This document shows, one piece after another, positions 14,631 to 24,474 of a DNA stretch of 32,348 nucleotides. Within the stretch, counting starts at the first letter, position 1. The number at the start of each line of letters is the position of its first letter. The stretch is taken from assembly GCA_000176735.1 (NCBI GenBank), contig ADBE01000131.1, positions 1 through 32,348 on the forward strand. The letters are read 5' to 3'. A program made the position numbers and the translations under genes. The DNA comes from Neisseria polysaccharea ATCC 43768 (GTDB lineage Bacteria; Pseudomonadota; Gammaproteobacteria; Burkholderiales; Neisseriaceae). The notes under the pieces were generated by a model. The model saw only the letters and a list, made by a program, of their open reading frames with translations, did no database searches and had not been told where the DNA came from.

Positions 14631-15539
14631 ATGAATCAAACCGTCATCAACCGCGCCGATGTGCGTACCCGCTTTATCTTCGACGATATGCCCGTACGCG
14701 GGCTGCACGTCCGTCTGGAAAACGTATGGCAGCACATTGTAAAACAGAAAAACTATCCCGCCGCCATCCGCCGCGCCTTGGGCGAGCTGTTGGCGGCGGG
14801 CGTGCTGTTGTCGGGCAACTTAAAAAACGAAGGCACGCTGATTGTGCAGGTTCAGGGGCAGGGGCGGCTGAAAATGCTGGTTGCGGAAGCGACTTCCGAC
14901 CGTACCGTCCGTGCGACCGCGCGTTGGGACGAAACCGCAGAAATAGCCGATGACGAAAGCCTCGGCGACCTTTTGGGCGAGGGCGGCGTGTTCGTGCTGA
15001 CGCTGCAACCCAAAGACGGCGAACCCTGGCAGGGCGTAGTGCCTTTGGAAGGCGACGGTATCGCGCAAATGTTGGTAAACTATATGAAACGTTCCGAACA
15101 GCTTGATACGCACATCGTCCTGTCTGCAAGCGATGAAGCGGCGGGCGGGCTGCTGGTGCAGCGTCTGCCTGAAGAGGTATTGGATGAAGAGGCATGGGAA
15201 CACGTCAGTACGCTGGCGCGCACACTGACGGCGGAGGAGCTGGCAGAATTGGATGCGCAACACGTTTTATACCGCCTGTTCCACGAAACGCCGCCGCGCG
15301 TGTTCGAGCCGGAAACGTTTGAATTTTCATGTACCTGTTCTCGGGGCAAGGTCAGCGATATGCTGCTGATGCTGGGCGGGGAAGAAGTCGGCGGCGTGGT
15401 GGCGGAACAAGGCAGCATCGAAGTCGATTGCGACTTCTGCCACAGCAAATATGTGTTTGACGAAACCGATGTCAATGCGCTGTTTGGTGCGGATGTGGTC
15501 GGCGTTGCCCGAGAGCAGTCCCGACATACCGTCCAATAA
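14631..15539 (+). CDS. hslO: Hsp33, redox-regulated chaperone
   Basis: A 302-residue Hsp33. The C-terminal zinc switch is complete: C234 and C236 in FSCTCSRGK, C267 and C270 in VDCDFCHSKY. In reducing cytoplasm the four Cys bind zinc and the protein is off. Oxidants such as HOCl or peroxide release zinc, form disulfides and activate holdase activity, useful against the neutrophil burst. I chose ATG 14631 (MNQTVINRADVRTRFIFDD) because GAGAGAATA precedes it and family members start here; the frame is open upstream to 14538. It is monocistronic, with triple DUS copies after the stop. Confidence 0.93.
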   Translation: MNQTVINRADVRTRFIFDDMPVRGLHVRLENVWQHIVKQKNYPAAIRRALGELLAAGVLLSGNLKNEGTLIVQVQGQGRLKMLVAEATSDRTVRATARWDETAEIADDESLGDLLGEGGVFVLTLQPKDGEPWQGVVPLEGDGIAQMLVNYMKRSEQLDTHIVLSASDEAAGGLLVQRLPEEVLDEEAWEHVSTLARTLTAEELAELDAQHVLYRLFHETPPRVFEPETFEFSCTCSRGKVSDMLLMLGGEEVGGVVAEQGSIEVDCDFCHSKYVFDETDVNALFGADVVGVAREQSRHTVQ

Positions 15540-15568
15540 TTTTGTGTAACAACAAAGATAAATAGTGA

Positions 15569-15634
15569 AATGCCGTCTGAAAATCCCCACAGGGTGTTTC
15601 AGACGGCATTTTCATGTGTTTCAGACGGCATTTA
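15569..15634. terminator. Triple DUS terminator between hslO and mgtE
   Basis: AATGCCGTCTGAAA, then TTTCAGACGGCATT, then a third TTTCAGACGGCATTT (15619-15633). The first two pair as a terminator hairpin for hslO. The third overlaps the mgtE stop region, so convergent mgtE shares the structure. Confidence 0.75.
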
Positions 15635-17086
15635 AAGCAGGAACAGGGTGGCGAGACCCAAGAAAATCAGGAAGCCGCCGGAATCCGTTACCGCCGTAAT
15701 CAGCACCGAGCTGCCCAGTGCGGGATCGCGTCCGAACTTTTCCATTACCACGGGAATCAATACGCCGACGGTTGCCGCCAGCAGCAGGTTGAGCGTCATC
15801 GCGGCAACCATGACCAAGCCGATGCCGAGGCTGCCGTAGAGCAGCCATGAAACCGCGCCCATGACCGTCCCCCAAATAATGCCGTTGACCAGGGCGACGC
15901 CGACTTCTTTTTTCAACAGCCTGCCTGCCTGCATGCCTGTCAGTTGCCCCATCGCCATCGCGCGGACAATCATGGTAATCGTCTGGTTGCCCGAGTTACC
16001 GCCTATGCCTGCGACGATGGGCATCAGCGCGGCGAGTGCGACGATTTTTTCGATGCTGCCTTCAAACGCGCCGATGACGCGGCTGGCGAGGAAGGCGGTG
16101 CAGAGGTTGACGGCGAGCCACATCCAGCGGTTTTTGACGGAATCCAAGACGGGGGCGAACAGGTCTTCCTCTTCCTGCAAACCCGCCATATTCAGCATAT
16201 CCGCTTCCGATTCTTCGCGGATCACGTCCACCATCTCGTCAACGGTAATCCTACCGATGAGCTTTTTGTTTTCATCGACGACGGGCGCAGTAACCAAGTC
16301 GTAGCGTTCAAACGCCTGCGCCGCTTCTTCCACGTCGTCTTCGGCGCGGAAACGCACGACATCTTTCGCCATCACGTTTTCCACCAAATCTTCGGGATCG
16401 GCGACCAAAAGTTTGCGGATGGGCAGCACGCCTTGCAGCACGTCGTTTTCATCGACCACAAAAATCTTGTCGGTATGGTCGGGCAGGCTGTCGAAGCGGC
16501 GCAGATAACGCAGCACCACTTCGCAGGCGACATCGGCGCGGATGCTGACCAATTCGAAGTCCATAATCGCGCCGACTTGGTTGTCTTCATACGACATCGC
16601 CGCCTTGACTTGGGCGCGTTCTTCCTCGTCGCGCGTCTGCAGTGCTTCGTAAACCACTTGGTGCGGCAAATCGTCTGCCAGCTCCGCCAGTTCGTCCGCG
16701 TCCAAATCATCGACCGCCGCCAACAATTCGTCCTTGTCCATCGACTCGATCAGCGTTTCGCGCACCGCGTCGGACACTTCCAGCAATACTTCGCCGTCGT
16801 CTTCGGGTTTCACTAAAATCCAGACGATATTGCGTTCGCGCGGCGGCAGCGATTCCAACACCGCCGCCACGTCGGCAGGGTGCAGCTCGCTCAAGAGGAC
16901 GGTCAGCTCGGTCAGCTTGTCGCGCAGCGGCGCGTCTTCGAGCGGTGTGCCGTTTTCGATTTGTTCAAAAGCAGGTTCGAGGATTTCGCAGAGGGAGTGG
17001 ACACGGTCGAAATCGGCGGAAGGGCGTTCGGCATGGTTTTGACCGGTTTCGCCGTCGTGTGTCGGAGGAGTGTGTTCGATGCTCAT
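15632..17086 (-). CDS. mgtE: MgtE magnesium transporter
   Basis: A 484-residue MgtE. The cytosolic N domain (about 35-160, acidic repeats LHPADVAAVLESLPPRERNI, DLDADELAELADDLPHQVVY) precedes two CBS domains (about 170-300: VDENDVLQGVLPIRKLLVAD; VDENKKLIGRITVDEMVDVI). Five membrane helices follow, with the family motif PIVAGIGGNSGNQ. Mg2+ binding to the N/CBS domains closes the pore when cell Mg2+ is high. GGAG lies 8 bases before ATG 17086, but inside a hairpin (17088-17119). It ends at a DUS shared with hslO. Confidence 0.93.
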   Translation of the reverse strand: MSIEHTPPTHDGETGQNHAERPSADFDRVHSLCEILEPAFEQIENGTPLEDAPLRDKLTELTVLLSELHPADVAAVLESLPPRERNIVWILVKPEDDGEVLLEVSDAVRETLIESMDKDELLAAVDDLDADELAELADDLPHQVVYEALQTRDEEERAQVKAAMSYEDNQVGAIMDFELVSIRADVACEVVLRYLRRFDSLPDHTDKIFVVDENDVLQGVLPIRKLLVADPEDLVENVMAKDVVRFRAEDDVEEAAQAFERYDLVTAPVVDENKKLIGRITVDEMVDVIREESEADMLNMAGLQEEEDLFAPVLDSVKNRWMWLAVNLCTAFLASRVIGAFEGSIEKIVALAALMPIVAGIGGNSGNQTITMIVRAMAMGQLTGMQAGRLLKKEVGVALVNGIIWGTVMGAVSWLLYGSLGIGLVMVAAMTLNLLLAATVGVLIPVVMEKFGRDPALGSSVLITAVTDSGGFLIFLGLATLFLL

Positions 17087-17087
17087 A

Positions 17088-17119
17088 AATGCTCCGCCCG
17101 CCGTGTGCGGGGAGGCATT
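17088..17119 (-). promoter_or_regulatory. Leader hairpin covering the mgtE ribosome site
   Basis: On the - strand, the segments AATGCCTCCCCGC and GCGGGCGGAGCATT pair with small bulges across ACACG. The GGAG ribosome site is in the 3' arm, so the hairpin could limit translation of mgtE. No known Mg2+ riboswitch pattern is recognised. The leader between 17120 and about 17230 holds nothing else I can name. Confidence 0.4.
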
Positions 17120-17271
17120 CCGGCGGGATGGTTATTGTCGTTTGGAATCGGAAAGGGCGTTCAGTAAAAACGAACTGGGAAGGTCCATAATAAAAGCCTG
17201 ACGGTACAGGCGCAGGGTTGGAAACGGCACTATTCTACTCCCTTTTGGAACGGTTTACTATTTTTAACGCA

Positions 17272-17308
17272 AATGCCGTCTGAAACGCGGGTTTCAGACG
17301 GCATTTTT
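17272..17308. terminator. DUS inverted-repeat terminator of gloB
   Basis: AATGCCGTCTGAAAC and GTTTCAGACGGCATT form a 15-bp stem with T runs, placed just past the gloB stop on the - strand. Confidence 0.8.
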
Positions 17309-17319
17309 CGGAGGGCAGG

Positions 17320-18072
17320 TCAGCGGTAGGCGTTTTTCAGTTCGCGCAGGGCGGCGAAGACCGCCAAACCGTTGTTTAAGGTTTGACCCGTCAGGGTTTC
17401 GGCACGTTGGCGGACGGCGGGGATTTCTGTCCGTAAGAACGGGTTGACGTGGCGTTCGTGCGCGAGGGTAACGGGCAGGGTAGGCGTGTGTTCTGCCGCT
17501 TTCAGTGCCGTCTGAATGTCGGCGTTGTCCGGCTCGATATGGGCGGCGAAACGCAGGTTGGCGGCGGTGTATTCGTGCGCCGGATAGAACAGGGTGCCTT
17601 CGGGTAATTGGTTGAACCGTTGGAAGCTGTCGTAAAGCTGTTCGACCGTGCCGGTGAACACGCGTCCGCAGCCGGCGGAAAAAAGGGTGTCGCCGCAAAA
17701 GACGTGTATGCCGTCTGAAGTTTCCATGAGGTAGCTGATGTGGCGGTCGGTATGGCCCGGGGTTGCCCAAACGGTGATTAACCCTTCGCCGAAGGTAAAT
17801 TGGGTGCCTGCGGTTACGGTGTGAGTGGCGGCTTCGATGTCGGATTCGCCGTAAACGGGCGATTCCATGTAGCCGCGCCACAGTGCGGCAGCACCGCCTT
17901 CGTGGTCGGGGTGGGGGTGAGTTACCCATGTTTGGGCAAGCATGAGTCGGTTGCGTACGAGGAATTCCAATACGGGTGTGGGGTCGGAGGGGTCGACGCA
18001 GACGGCATGGTTGCCTTCCTGTATCATCCAGATGTAGTTGTCGGTCAAGGCTTTGACGGGTGTGATTTTCAT
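17320..18072 (-). CDS. gloB: Glyoxalase II (hydroxyacylglutathione hydrolase)
   Basis: A 250-residue metallo-beta-lactamase-fold enzyme that hydrolyses S-lactoylglutathione, the second step of methylglyoxal detoxification. The di-metal motif is THPHPDHEGG (H52, H54, D56, H57), with further ligands in WATPGHTDRHISYL (His) and VFCGDTLFSAGCGRVF (Asp). FYPAHEYTAANLRFA carries the last His, and the C-terminal NPFLRTEIPAVR is the glutathione-binding end typical of GloB. AAGGA precedes ATG 18072. Two in-frame DUS copies are embedded at 17507 and 17709. It is divergent from the ArsR gene. Confidence 0.93.
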   Translation of the reverse strand: MKITPVKALTDNYIWMIQEGNHAVCVDPSDPTPVLEFLVRNRLMLAQTWVTHPHPDHEGGAAALWRGYMESPVYGESDIEAATHTVTAGTQFTFGEGLITVWATPGHTDRHISYLMETSDGIHVFCGDTLFSAGCGRVFTGTVEQLYDSFQRFNQLPEGTLFYPAHEYTAANLRFAAHIEPDNADIQTALKAAEHTPTLPVTLAHERHVNPFLRTEIPAVRQRAETLTGQTLNNGLAVFAALRELKNAYR

Positions 18073-18091
18073 GAGTGTTCCTTGATGGTTC

Positions 18092-18178
18092 GGATGCCGT
18101 CTGAAAGGTGCATCCGAAAGGCGTTAATATACAGCGGAACCCCGGCAAACGCCATCATGCTGTTTCAGACGGCATTTT
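18092..18178. repeat. DUS inverted pair in gloB-arsR divergent space
   Basis: GGATGCCGTCTGAAAG at 18091 and TTTCAGACGGCATTTT at 18163-18178 are an inverted pair 60 bases apart. They lie between the gloB start and the arsR promoter. Confidence 0.6.
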
Positions 18179-18234
18179 GTCTTATAAAAACCTTTCGGCA
18201 ACAATATATTGCCAAACTGCAAACCAAACTGCCT

Positions 18235-18263
18235 TTGACAACTGCCGACCTTCCCTCTAAAAT
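18235..18263 (+). promoter_or_regulatory. arsR-type regulator promoter
   Basis: TTGACA (18235-18240), exactly 17 bases, TAAAAT (18258-18263): a near-consensus sigma-70 promoter. The operator-like dyad at 18273-18290 begins a few bases past the expected start of transcription, suiting autorepression. Confidence 0.75.
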
Positions 18264-18272
18264 GTGTTCAAG

Positions 18273-18290
18273 TTTTTAAACATATAAACT
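18273..18290 (+). promoter_or_regulatory. Putative ArsR operator 1
   Basis: TTTTTAAACATATAAACT, within AGTTT/AAACT inverted arms. An almost identical 18-mer (16 of 18) sits at 18658-18675 before the next gene. Two copies around an ArsR gene are best read as its binding sites. Confidence 0.55.
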
Positions 18291-18303
18291 CAAAAAGCCG
18301 AAT

Positions 18304-18615
18304 ATGCCGCAACAAACCATGAATTTAATGCGCGAGTGCATACCCATCTTTACCGTGTTGAGCGATGAAAACCGCCATCAGATCCTGCGCGTGCTGTGGG
18401 AACATGGCAAGATGAATGTGAATGAACTGACCGAGCATCTGCATCTGTCGCGCCCTGCGGTGTCGCACCATTTGAAAATCATGCTGCAAGCTGGTGCGGT
18501 GGCGGTAGAGCAGATCGGTAAAGAGCGGTTTTACAGTATTGCCATGGCGGATGCGGTGGCGAGATTGAAACAGCTTGCCGATTTGATGGCTCAAAATTGC
18601 CCGCTTTCAAAATAG
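18304..18615 (+). CDS. ArsR-family transcriptional repressor
   Basis: A 103-residue winged-helix protein. The ArsR core is clear: LSDENRHQILRVLWEHGKMN, VNELTEHLHLSRPAVSHHLK (recognition helix SRPAVSHHLKIM), AGAVAVEQIGKERFYSI (wing). It lacks the ELCVCDL metal-binding Cys motif; its only Cys are C13 and C99, so it may sense something other than thiophilic metals, or be thiol-reactive. It has its own near-consensus promoter and an operator-like dyad overlapping the leader. The gene downstream has the same dyad, so it probably represses itself and the adjacent flavin oxidoreductase remnant. Confidence 0.85.
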   Translation: MPQQTMNLMRECIPIFTVLSDENRHQILRVLWEHGKMNVNELTEHLHLSRPAVSHHLKIMLQAGAVAVEQIGKERFYSIAMADAVARLKQLADLMAQNCPLSK

Positions 18616-18657
18616 GGTTATCTGTTAACCCTTTATTTTTACCCAAATACGTTTACA

Positions 18658-18675
18658 TTTTTAAACTTATCAACT
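18658..18675 (+). promoter_or_regulatory. Putative ArsR operator 2
   Basis: TTTTTAAACTTATCAACT matches operator 1 at 16 of 18 positions and lies 13 bases before the start of the oxidoreductase gene, next to its AAAGGAA ribosome site. Confidence 0.5.
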
Positions 18676-18688
18676 TAAAGGAACGATT

Positions 18689-19330
18689 ATGTTATTCACG
18701 CCATTCACTTTTCCAAACGGCAAAACCGCCAAGAACCGTATCTTCAAATCCGCCATGGAAGAGCAACTTGCCCAAAACGACCAGCCGTCTGAAAAACTTG
18801 TTCGCCTGTACGACACTTGGGCAAAAGGCGGTGCAGGTATGTTGGTTACGGGCAATGTGATGGTCGCCGAAAGCGGCAAAGGTTCGATAAATGATGTGGT
18901 GATTTCAGACGGCCGCAGCCTTGAGATGCTGAAAAAATGGGCGAAAGCCGGTACGCAAAACGACACGCTGCTCATCATGCAAATCAACCATGCGGGCAAA
19001 CAGTCGCCTGCGGTGGTCAATAAAACGCCGCTTGCGCCGAGCGCCGTGCCGCTGGTGGGCATGGACGGCTTTATCAATCCGCCGCGCGAATTGACTGCCG
19101 ATGAAATCAACGGGCTGATTCAGCAATTCATGCAAACCGACCGCATCCAAACAGGCGTGGCATTTGTTGATAAAAAAGCAGGAGCGATGCTGGAAATGAA
19201 CTGGTATATGACGCAAATGGACTTGATCGGACAAGGCAAACAGCCCAATCCCAAATTGTCGGCGTGGAAAGTATTGCTGAAAACCTTGTGGGAAAACGGC
19301 AAAGCGGGATTGAGTACCGGCAGGGCTTGA
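18689..19330 (+). pseudogene. Old Yellow Enzyme-type oxidoreductase with internal deletion
   Basis: The N-terminal ~148 residues (MLFTPFTFPNGKTAKNRIFK, MLVTGNVMVAESGKG, LLIMQINHAGKQSP, ELTADEINGLIQQFMQ) are the start of an NADH:flavin oxidoreductase / Old Yellow Enzyme. The frame then jumps to a C-terminal tail (IQTGVAFVDKKAGAMLEMNW, QMDLIGQGKQPNPKLSAWK, TRA-like STGRA end). Family members are about 400 residues and this one has 213. The missing middle holds the catalytic His pair and most FMN-phosphate contacts, so it should be inactive. The reading frame is kept and AAAGGAA precedes ATG 18689. In-frame DUS cores occur at about 18785 and 18904. It is probably a recent in-frame deletion; whether the product folds is doubtful. 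Confidence 0.8.
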
Positions 19331-19341
19331 GAATGGTCAAA

Positions 19342-19385
19342 ATGCCGTCTGAAACGGGTTTCAAAACCTTTTTTCAGACGGCATT
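19342..19385. terminator. DUS terminator between convergent genes
   Basis: AATGCCGTCTGAAAC and TTTTCAGACGGCATT form an inverted pair between the oxidoreductase remnant (+) and purL (-), serving both. Confidence 0.75.
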
Positions 19386-19401
19386 TGTTTGGGCAGACGG
19401 T

Positions 19402-22400
19402 TTAGTCCAAGGCTTTACGTGCGCCGGCAAAGAGGCGGTACCAGCCGGACAGTTCCGTCCAGCCTTCCGGTTTCCAGCTCATTTGCGCGGCGCGGTACAC
19501 GCGTTCGGGGTGGGGCATCATGATGGTAACGCGGCCGTCGGCGTTGGTCACACCGGCGATGCCTTGCGGCGAGCCGTTGGGGTTGAGCGGGTAGGTTTGG
19601 GTCACTTGGTTTTGACTGTCCACATATTGCAACGCAATGCCCAAATCGGCAGAAATGTTGCCGCCGTGAAGCGCGAAGTCGGCGCGGCCTTCGCCGTGGC
19701 TGACCACGACGGGCAGGCTGGAGCCTTGCATTTCGTTCAGAATCAGCGATGCGGATTTCGGAACATGAACCATGCTCAGGCGCGCTTCAAACTGTTCGCT
19801 CAAGTTGCGTTTGAACTTCGGCCAGCCTGCCGTGCCTGGGATAATCTCGGCAAGGTTGCTGACCATTTGACAGCCGTTGCACACGCCCAATGTCAGTGTG
19901 TTCGGATCGGCAAAGAAGGCGGCGAATTGGTCGCGCAGAGCAGTGTGGAACAGAATCGATTTCGCCCAGCCTTCGCCTGCACCGAGTACGTCGCCGTAGC
20001 TGAAGCCGCCGCACGCCGCCAGCATTTTGAAGTCGGCAAGGTGGACGCGGCCTGCCATCAGGTCGGACATATGCACGTCGTAGGCATCGAATCCGGCGCG
20101 GGTGAACGCGGCGGCCATTTCGATTTGCCCGTTCACGCCCTGTTCGCGCAGGATAGCGATTTTGGGTTTCGCGCCGCTGTTGACAAACGGCGCGGCGATG
20201 TCTTCGTTCACGTCAAATTTCACGTCGGCAAACAATGCGCTGCGGTCGTTTTCGCCAATCAGGGCAAACTCGCTGTCGGCGCAGGTGGGGTTGTCGCGCA
20301 GGCGTTGGATGGCGTGAGAAGTTTCCTGCCATGCGCGTTGCAGGTCGGCGCGGGTTTGTTCTAGGAAATAACCGTAACCAAAGAAAGAAACAGATTCATT
20401 GTCAAAATCAGGAGAGCCAATCCAGCTTACTGCATCGATTAAGTTAGCTGCTTTAAATGCCGCATCAACATAATCCCTATCTTGTTGGCGGATTTGAATA
20501 ACCGCACCTAATTCTTCATTGAATAAGATTTTAATGGCGGCATGATTATAAAGTTCGTCAGATAAGCCTTCGGCTGGATCACCTTGGAAATCCGGGTGAT
20601 GAATCGGCAGGAATTTATCCATCAGGCAATCTATATCGGCACTGATACCGCACCGCCCCGCAAACGCCATCTCCGCCAGCGTCGCAAACAAGCCGCCGTC
20701 GCTGCGGTCATGGTATGCCAAAAGTTTGTCTTCGGCGACAAGCTGCTGAATCACGTTGTAAAACGCTTTCAGACGGCCTGTATCGTCCAAATCGGGCGCA
20801 TCGCCGGTCATATTGTTGTACACCTGACCGAACGCGGAGCCGCCCATACGCGCTTTGCCGAAGCCCAAATCGACAAATAGCAATACGCTGTCTCCGACGT
20901 TTTTCAATTCAGGCGTAACGGTTTTGCGTACGTCTTGAACCGGCGCGAACGCGGAGATAATCAGGCTCAACGGCGAAACGACGGATTTTTTCTCTTCGCC
21001 GTCCTGCCATACGGTTTTCATCGACAGGCTGTCTTTACCCACCGGAATGCTCAAATCCAATGCCTGACAGGCTTTAGAAACGGCTTCGACGGTGCGGTAG
21101 AGTTTTTCGTCTTCGCCTTCGTTGCCGCATGCCGCCATCCAGTTGGCGGAGAGCTTGATATTGCCGATGTCGCCGATGTTGACCGCCGCGATGTTGGTGA
21201 TGGCCTCGCCGACGCACATTCTGCCCGAGGCGGGCGCGTCAAACAGGGCGACGGTCGGTTTTTCGCCCATAGACATCGCTTCGCCGCGATAGGTGTTGAA
21301 GCCCATCATGGTCACGGCGCAGTCGGCTACCGGGGTTTGGTATTTGCCGACCATTTGGTCGCGGTGGGTCATGCCGCCGACGCTGCGGTCGCCGATGGTA
21401 ATCAGGAAGTTTTTGGCGGCTACGGTAGGTAGGCGCAAAACGCGGTAGGCGGCTTCGGTAATGTCGATATCGCCCGCGTGAAACGGTTTTTTGGACGGCG
21501 TAACCGTTTTGTCGGTACGCGTGGTTTTGGGCGGTTTGCCGAGCAAGACGTTCAGCGGCAAATCGACGGGATTGTTGGAGAACAAGTCGTCGCGTACTTT
21601 CAAATGACCGTCGTCGGTCGCCGTGCCGACTACGGCAAACGGGCAGCGTTCGCGTTCGCAGATGGCGCGGAAGGTGTCCAAATCTTTTTCCAAAATCGAC
21701 AAGACATAACGCTCTTGCGATTCGTTACACCAGATTTGCAAAGGCGTTAAACCGTGTTCTTCCAACGGCACTTCGCGCAGCTTGAATACCGCGCCGCGTC
21801 CGGCATCGTTGACGAGTTCGGGGAAGGCGTTGGACAAGCCGCCCGCGCCCACGTCGTGGATGGAGATAATCGGGTTTTGGTCGCCGAGCTGCCAGCAGCG
21901 GTCGATCACTTCCTGCGCGCGGCGTTCGATTTCGGGGTTACCGCGTTGTACGGAGTTGAAGTCCAAAGATGCGTCGTTTGTGCCGGTATCCATCGAAGAA
22001 GCCGCGCCGCCGCCCAAGCCGATAAGCATACCCGGGCCGCCCAGTTGGATCAGCAACGCGCCTTCGGGGATTTCGTCTTTATGCGTCTGCTGCGCCTGAA
22101 TGCTGCCCAAGCCACCGGCAATCATAATCGGTTTGTGATAGCCGCGGACTTGACCGTCAAACTTCTCTTCAAAGGTGCGGAAGTAGCCCAAGAGGTTCGG
22201 GCGGCCGAATTCGTTGTTGAACGCCGCGCCGCCGATCGGGCCTTCAATCATGATGTCCAACGGCGAGGAAATATGTTCCGGCTTGCCGTAGTCTTGTTCC
22301 CACGGCTGTTTGAGGTCGGGGATGTTGAGGTTGGAGACGGTAAAGCCGGTTAAGCCCGCTTTCGGACGTGAACCTTTGCCTGTCGCGCCTTCGTCGCGGA

Positions 22401-23358
22401 TTTCGCCGCCCGCACCCGTCGCCGCGCCCGCAAACGGCGCGATGGCGGTCGGGTGGTTGTGCGTTTCCACTTTCATGATGATATGCGTGTCTTCTTCGTG
22501 GAAACGGTAGCCTTGGTTTTCCGCCGCATTCGGATAGAAACGCTCGATTTTCGCGCCTTCAATCACGGACGAGTTGTCTTTATAAGCGACGACCGTGCCT
22601 TCGGGATGCGCGTTGTGCGTGTCGCGTATCATGCCGAACAGGGATTTCGGTTGTTTTTCGCCGTTGAGGATGAAATCGGCGTTGAAGATTTTGTGGCGGC
22701 AGTGCTCGCTGTTTGCCTGCGCGAACATCATCAGCTCAACATCGGACGGATTGCGCTGCAAAGCCTGATAGTTTTCAACCAGATAATCGATTTCGTCGGC
22801 GGAGAGTGCCAAACCCATTTCGGTATTGGCTTTGACCAAAGCCTCTTTACCGCCGCCCAAAACATCGACGGTGGAGAAAGTTTCGGATTCGAGATGGTGG
22901 AATAATTTGGATGCCGTCTGAAAATCGGGCAGCACGGATTCAGTCATGCGGTCGTGCAGCAAAGCCGCCCATTGCTGTTTCTGTTCATCGGTAAGCGTAC
23001 CTTCCAGCCACACCGCCATACCGCGCTCGATGCGCTCTATGCCTGCCAAACCGCAGTTTTCCGCGATATTGGTCGCCTTGGAAGCCCACGGCGAAATCGT
23101 GCCCAAACGGGGCGTTACCAAAAATAAATGCAAGCCCTCGCGCGCTTCGGGCGTTTCTTTAACGCTTTGCGCCGCCAACAAGGCTTGCAGTTTTTCGACA
23201 GTCGCGGCATCCAATGCTTTCTCGCTGCCGACAAAATACCAAAATTCGCTTTTTAGTTTCACTTCGGGCAGGCCGAGTGCGGCGGCTTTTTGCAGGAGTT
23301 TTTCAACACGGAAATCGGAAAGGGCGGTAACGCCACGCAAGGGCAACACAACAGACAT
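19402..23358 (-). CDS. purL: PurL, FGAM synthase
   Basis: A 1,318-residue large-type phosphoribosylformylglycinamidine synthase, the fourth step of de novo purine synthesis (FGAR + glutamine + ATP). The N-terminal PurS-like and linker region, two AIR-synthase-like ATP-binding halves ([70 protein letters not shown]) and the C-terminal glutaminase domain ([20 protein letters not shown]; nucleophile Cys in [13 protein letters not shown]; His in [16 protein letters not shown]) are all intact. Length is normal. ATG 23358 gives the usual N-terminus. It is monocistronic, and the upstream 23359-23540 is AT-rich with no further gene. Two DUS cores are embedded, at about 20769 and 22913. Confidence 0.96.
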   Translation of the reverse strand: MSVVLPLRGVTALSDFRVEKLLQKAAALGLPEVKLKSEFWYFVGSEKALDAATVEKLQALLAAQSVKETPEAREGLHLFLVTPRLGTISPWASKATNIAENCGLAGIERIERGMAVWLEGTLTDEQKQQWAALLHDRMTESVLPDFQTASKLFHHLESETFSTVDVLGGGKEALVKANTEMGLALSADEIDYLVENYQALQRNPSDVELMMFAQANSEHCRHKIFNADFILNGEKQPKSLFGMIRDTHNAHPEGTVVAYKDNSSVIEGAKIERFYPNAAENQGYRFHEEDTHIIMKVETHNHPTAIAPFAGAATGAGGEIRDEGATGKGSRPKAGLTGFTVSNLNIPDLKQPWEQDYGKPEHISSPLDIMIEGPIGGAAFNNEFGRPNLLGYFRTFEEKFDGQVRGYHKPIMIAGGLGSIQAQQTHKDEIPEGALLIQLGGPGMLIGLGGGAASSMDTGTNDASLDFNSVQRGNPEIERRAQEVIDRCWQLGDQNPIISIHDVGAGGLSNAFPELVNDAGRGAVFKLREVPLEEHGLTPLQIWCNESQERYVLSILEKDLDTFRAICERERCPFAVVGTATDDGHLKVRDDLFSNNPVDLPLNVLLGKPPKTTRTDKTVTPSKKPFHAGDIDITEAAYRVLRLPTVAAKNFLITIGDRSVGGMTHRDQMVGKYQTPVADCAVTMMGFNTYRGEAMSMGEKPTVALFDAPASGRMCVGEAITNIAAVNIGDIGNIKLSANWMAACGNEGEDEKLYRTVEAVSKACQALDLSIPVGKDSLSMKTVWQDGEEKKSVVSPLSLIISAFAPVQDVRKTVTPELKNVGDSVLLFVDLGFGKARMGGSAFGQVYNNMTGDAPDLDDTGRLKAFYNVIQQLVAEDKLLAYHDRSDGGLFATLAEMAFAGRCGISADIDCLMDKFLPIHHPDFQGDPAEGLSDELYNHAAIKILFNEELGAVIQIRQQDRDYVDAAFKAANLIDAVSWIGSPDFDNESVSFFGYGYFLEQTRADLQRAWQETSHAIQRLRDNPTCADSEFALIGENDRSALFADVKFDVNEDIAAPFVNSGAKPKIAILREQGVNGQIEMAAAFTRAGFDAYDVHMSDLMAGRVHLADFKMLAACGGFSYGDVLGAGEGWAKSILFHTALRDQFAAFFADPNTLTLGVCNGCQMVSNLAEIIPGTAGWPKFKRNLSEQFEARLSMVHVPKSASLILNEMQGSSLPVVVSHGEGRADFALHGGNISADLGIALQYVDSQNQVTQTYPLNPNGSPQGIAGVTNADGRVTIMMPHPERVYRAAQMSWKPEGWTELSGWYRLFAGARKALD

Positions 23359-23581
23359 AATTCGGCTCTCAAATGCGGTTGGGAAAATGTCATTATACGC
23401 GAAAAGGACGGTTTCGTTAGCGCGTGTAAGCGAAAAAATGTTTACAATTTTACAAATACAATCAATGTAAAAACCTTTGTCATGTCAGTCGCGTTCTGAG
23501 AAATGTAATTTATATTCTGAAATATAGTAAAATCACGTCCGCTTTTGAAATTGTTTGGACAAGCTAAGAAGGAGTTATGCA

Positions 23582-23917
23582 ATGTTTATTGTTTGGAGTG
23601 GGAAGGGGCTTTTGGTTGTTTTGTCTCTGATTATCGGAGTTATCTGTGGTTTTGCCTTGGGAGATTGGTTGAAAGATGCAATTTCCTCAAATTTCGTTTT
23701 TATGTTAAGCCTTTGTATTGCTGCACTTTGCAACTACTTCTTTAGTAAGTGGTTTATTTCCGATAAAGTAAAAACCTATACTGACAATGAAACAGGAGAA
23801 ATAATCGGCGTGAGAGACAACTCAAGCCTGTTTTTTCTGCGCAACCGGTATTGGACATGGATTTTCGTCTTTTTGGCTGCTGTTTTTTTTGTAATGTTCA
23901 TAATCGAACAATTTTAG
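23582..23917 (+). CDS. Small membrane protein, unknown function
   Basis: A 111-residue protein with three likely membrane helices: about 8-26 (GLLVVLSLIIGVICGFALG), 37-52 (FVFMLSLCIAALCNYF) and 88-107 (WTWIFVFLAAVFFVMFIIE). A soluble segment (ISDKVKTYTDNETGEIIGVR) lies between helices 2 and 3. GGAG ends 7 bases before ATG 23582, which I prefer to the upstream ATG at 23555. GC is low compared with the purL and glnB flanks. No family is recognised. It stands alone between purL and glnB, with no terminator I can see. Confidence 0.65.
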   Translation: MFIVWSGKGLLVVLSLIIGVICGFALGDWLKDAISSNFVFMLSLCIAALCNYFFSKWFISDKVKTYTDNETGEIIGVRDNSSLFFLRNRYWTWIFVFLAAVFFVMFIIEQF

Positions 23918-24011
23918 CAACGAGGCATTGATATGTATGTTTTGCATGTCAAACACATTGTTTTATCGGACAGTAATCCCCGACAGGATGTCGACTCAAG
24001 AATTTCCGTAG

Positions 24012-24380
<369 letters not shown>

Positions 24381-24393
24381 GCGTTTGGAATGG

Positions 24394-24434
24394 AAATGCC
24401 GTCTGAAACGCGGAATACCCCTTTTCAGACGGCA
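24394..24434. terminator. DUS terminator after glnB
   Basis: AATGCCGTCTGAAAC and CTTTTCAGACGGCA as an inverted pair with an AT-containing middle, 13 bases after the glnB stop. Confidence 0.75.
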
Positions 24435-24474
24435 GGAAAACACCACCCTGCCAATAATTCAAGGAAAACCAATT

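Noticed and set aside
17120-17270. Known Mg2+ riboswitch upstream of mgtE
   Set aside because: No M-box or yybP-ykoY core could be recognised; only the small hairpin at the start codon is supported.
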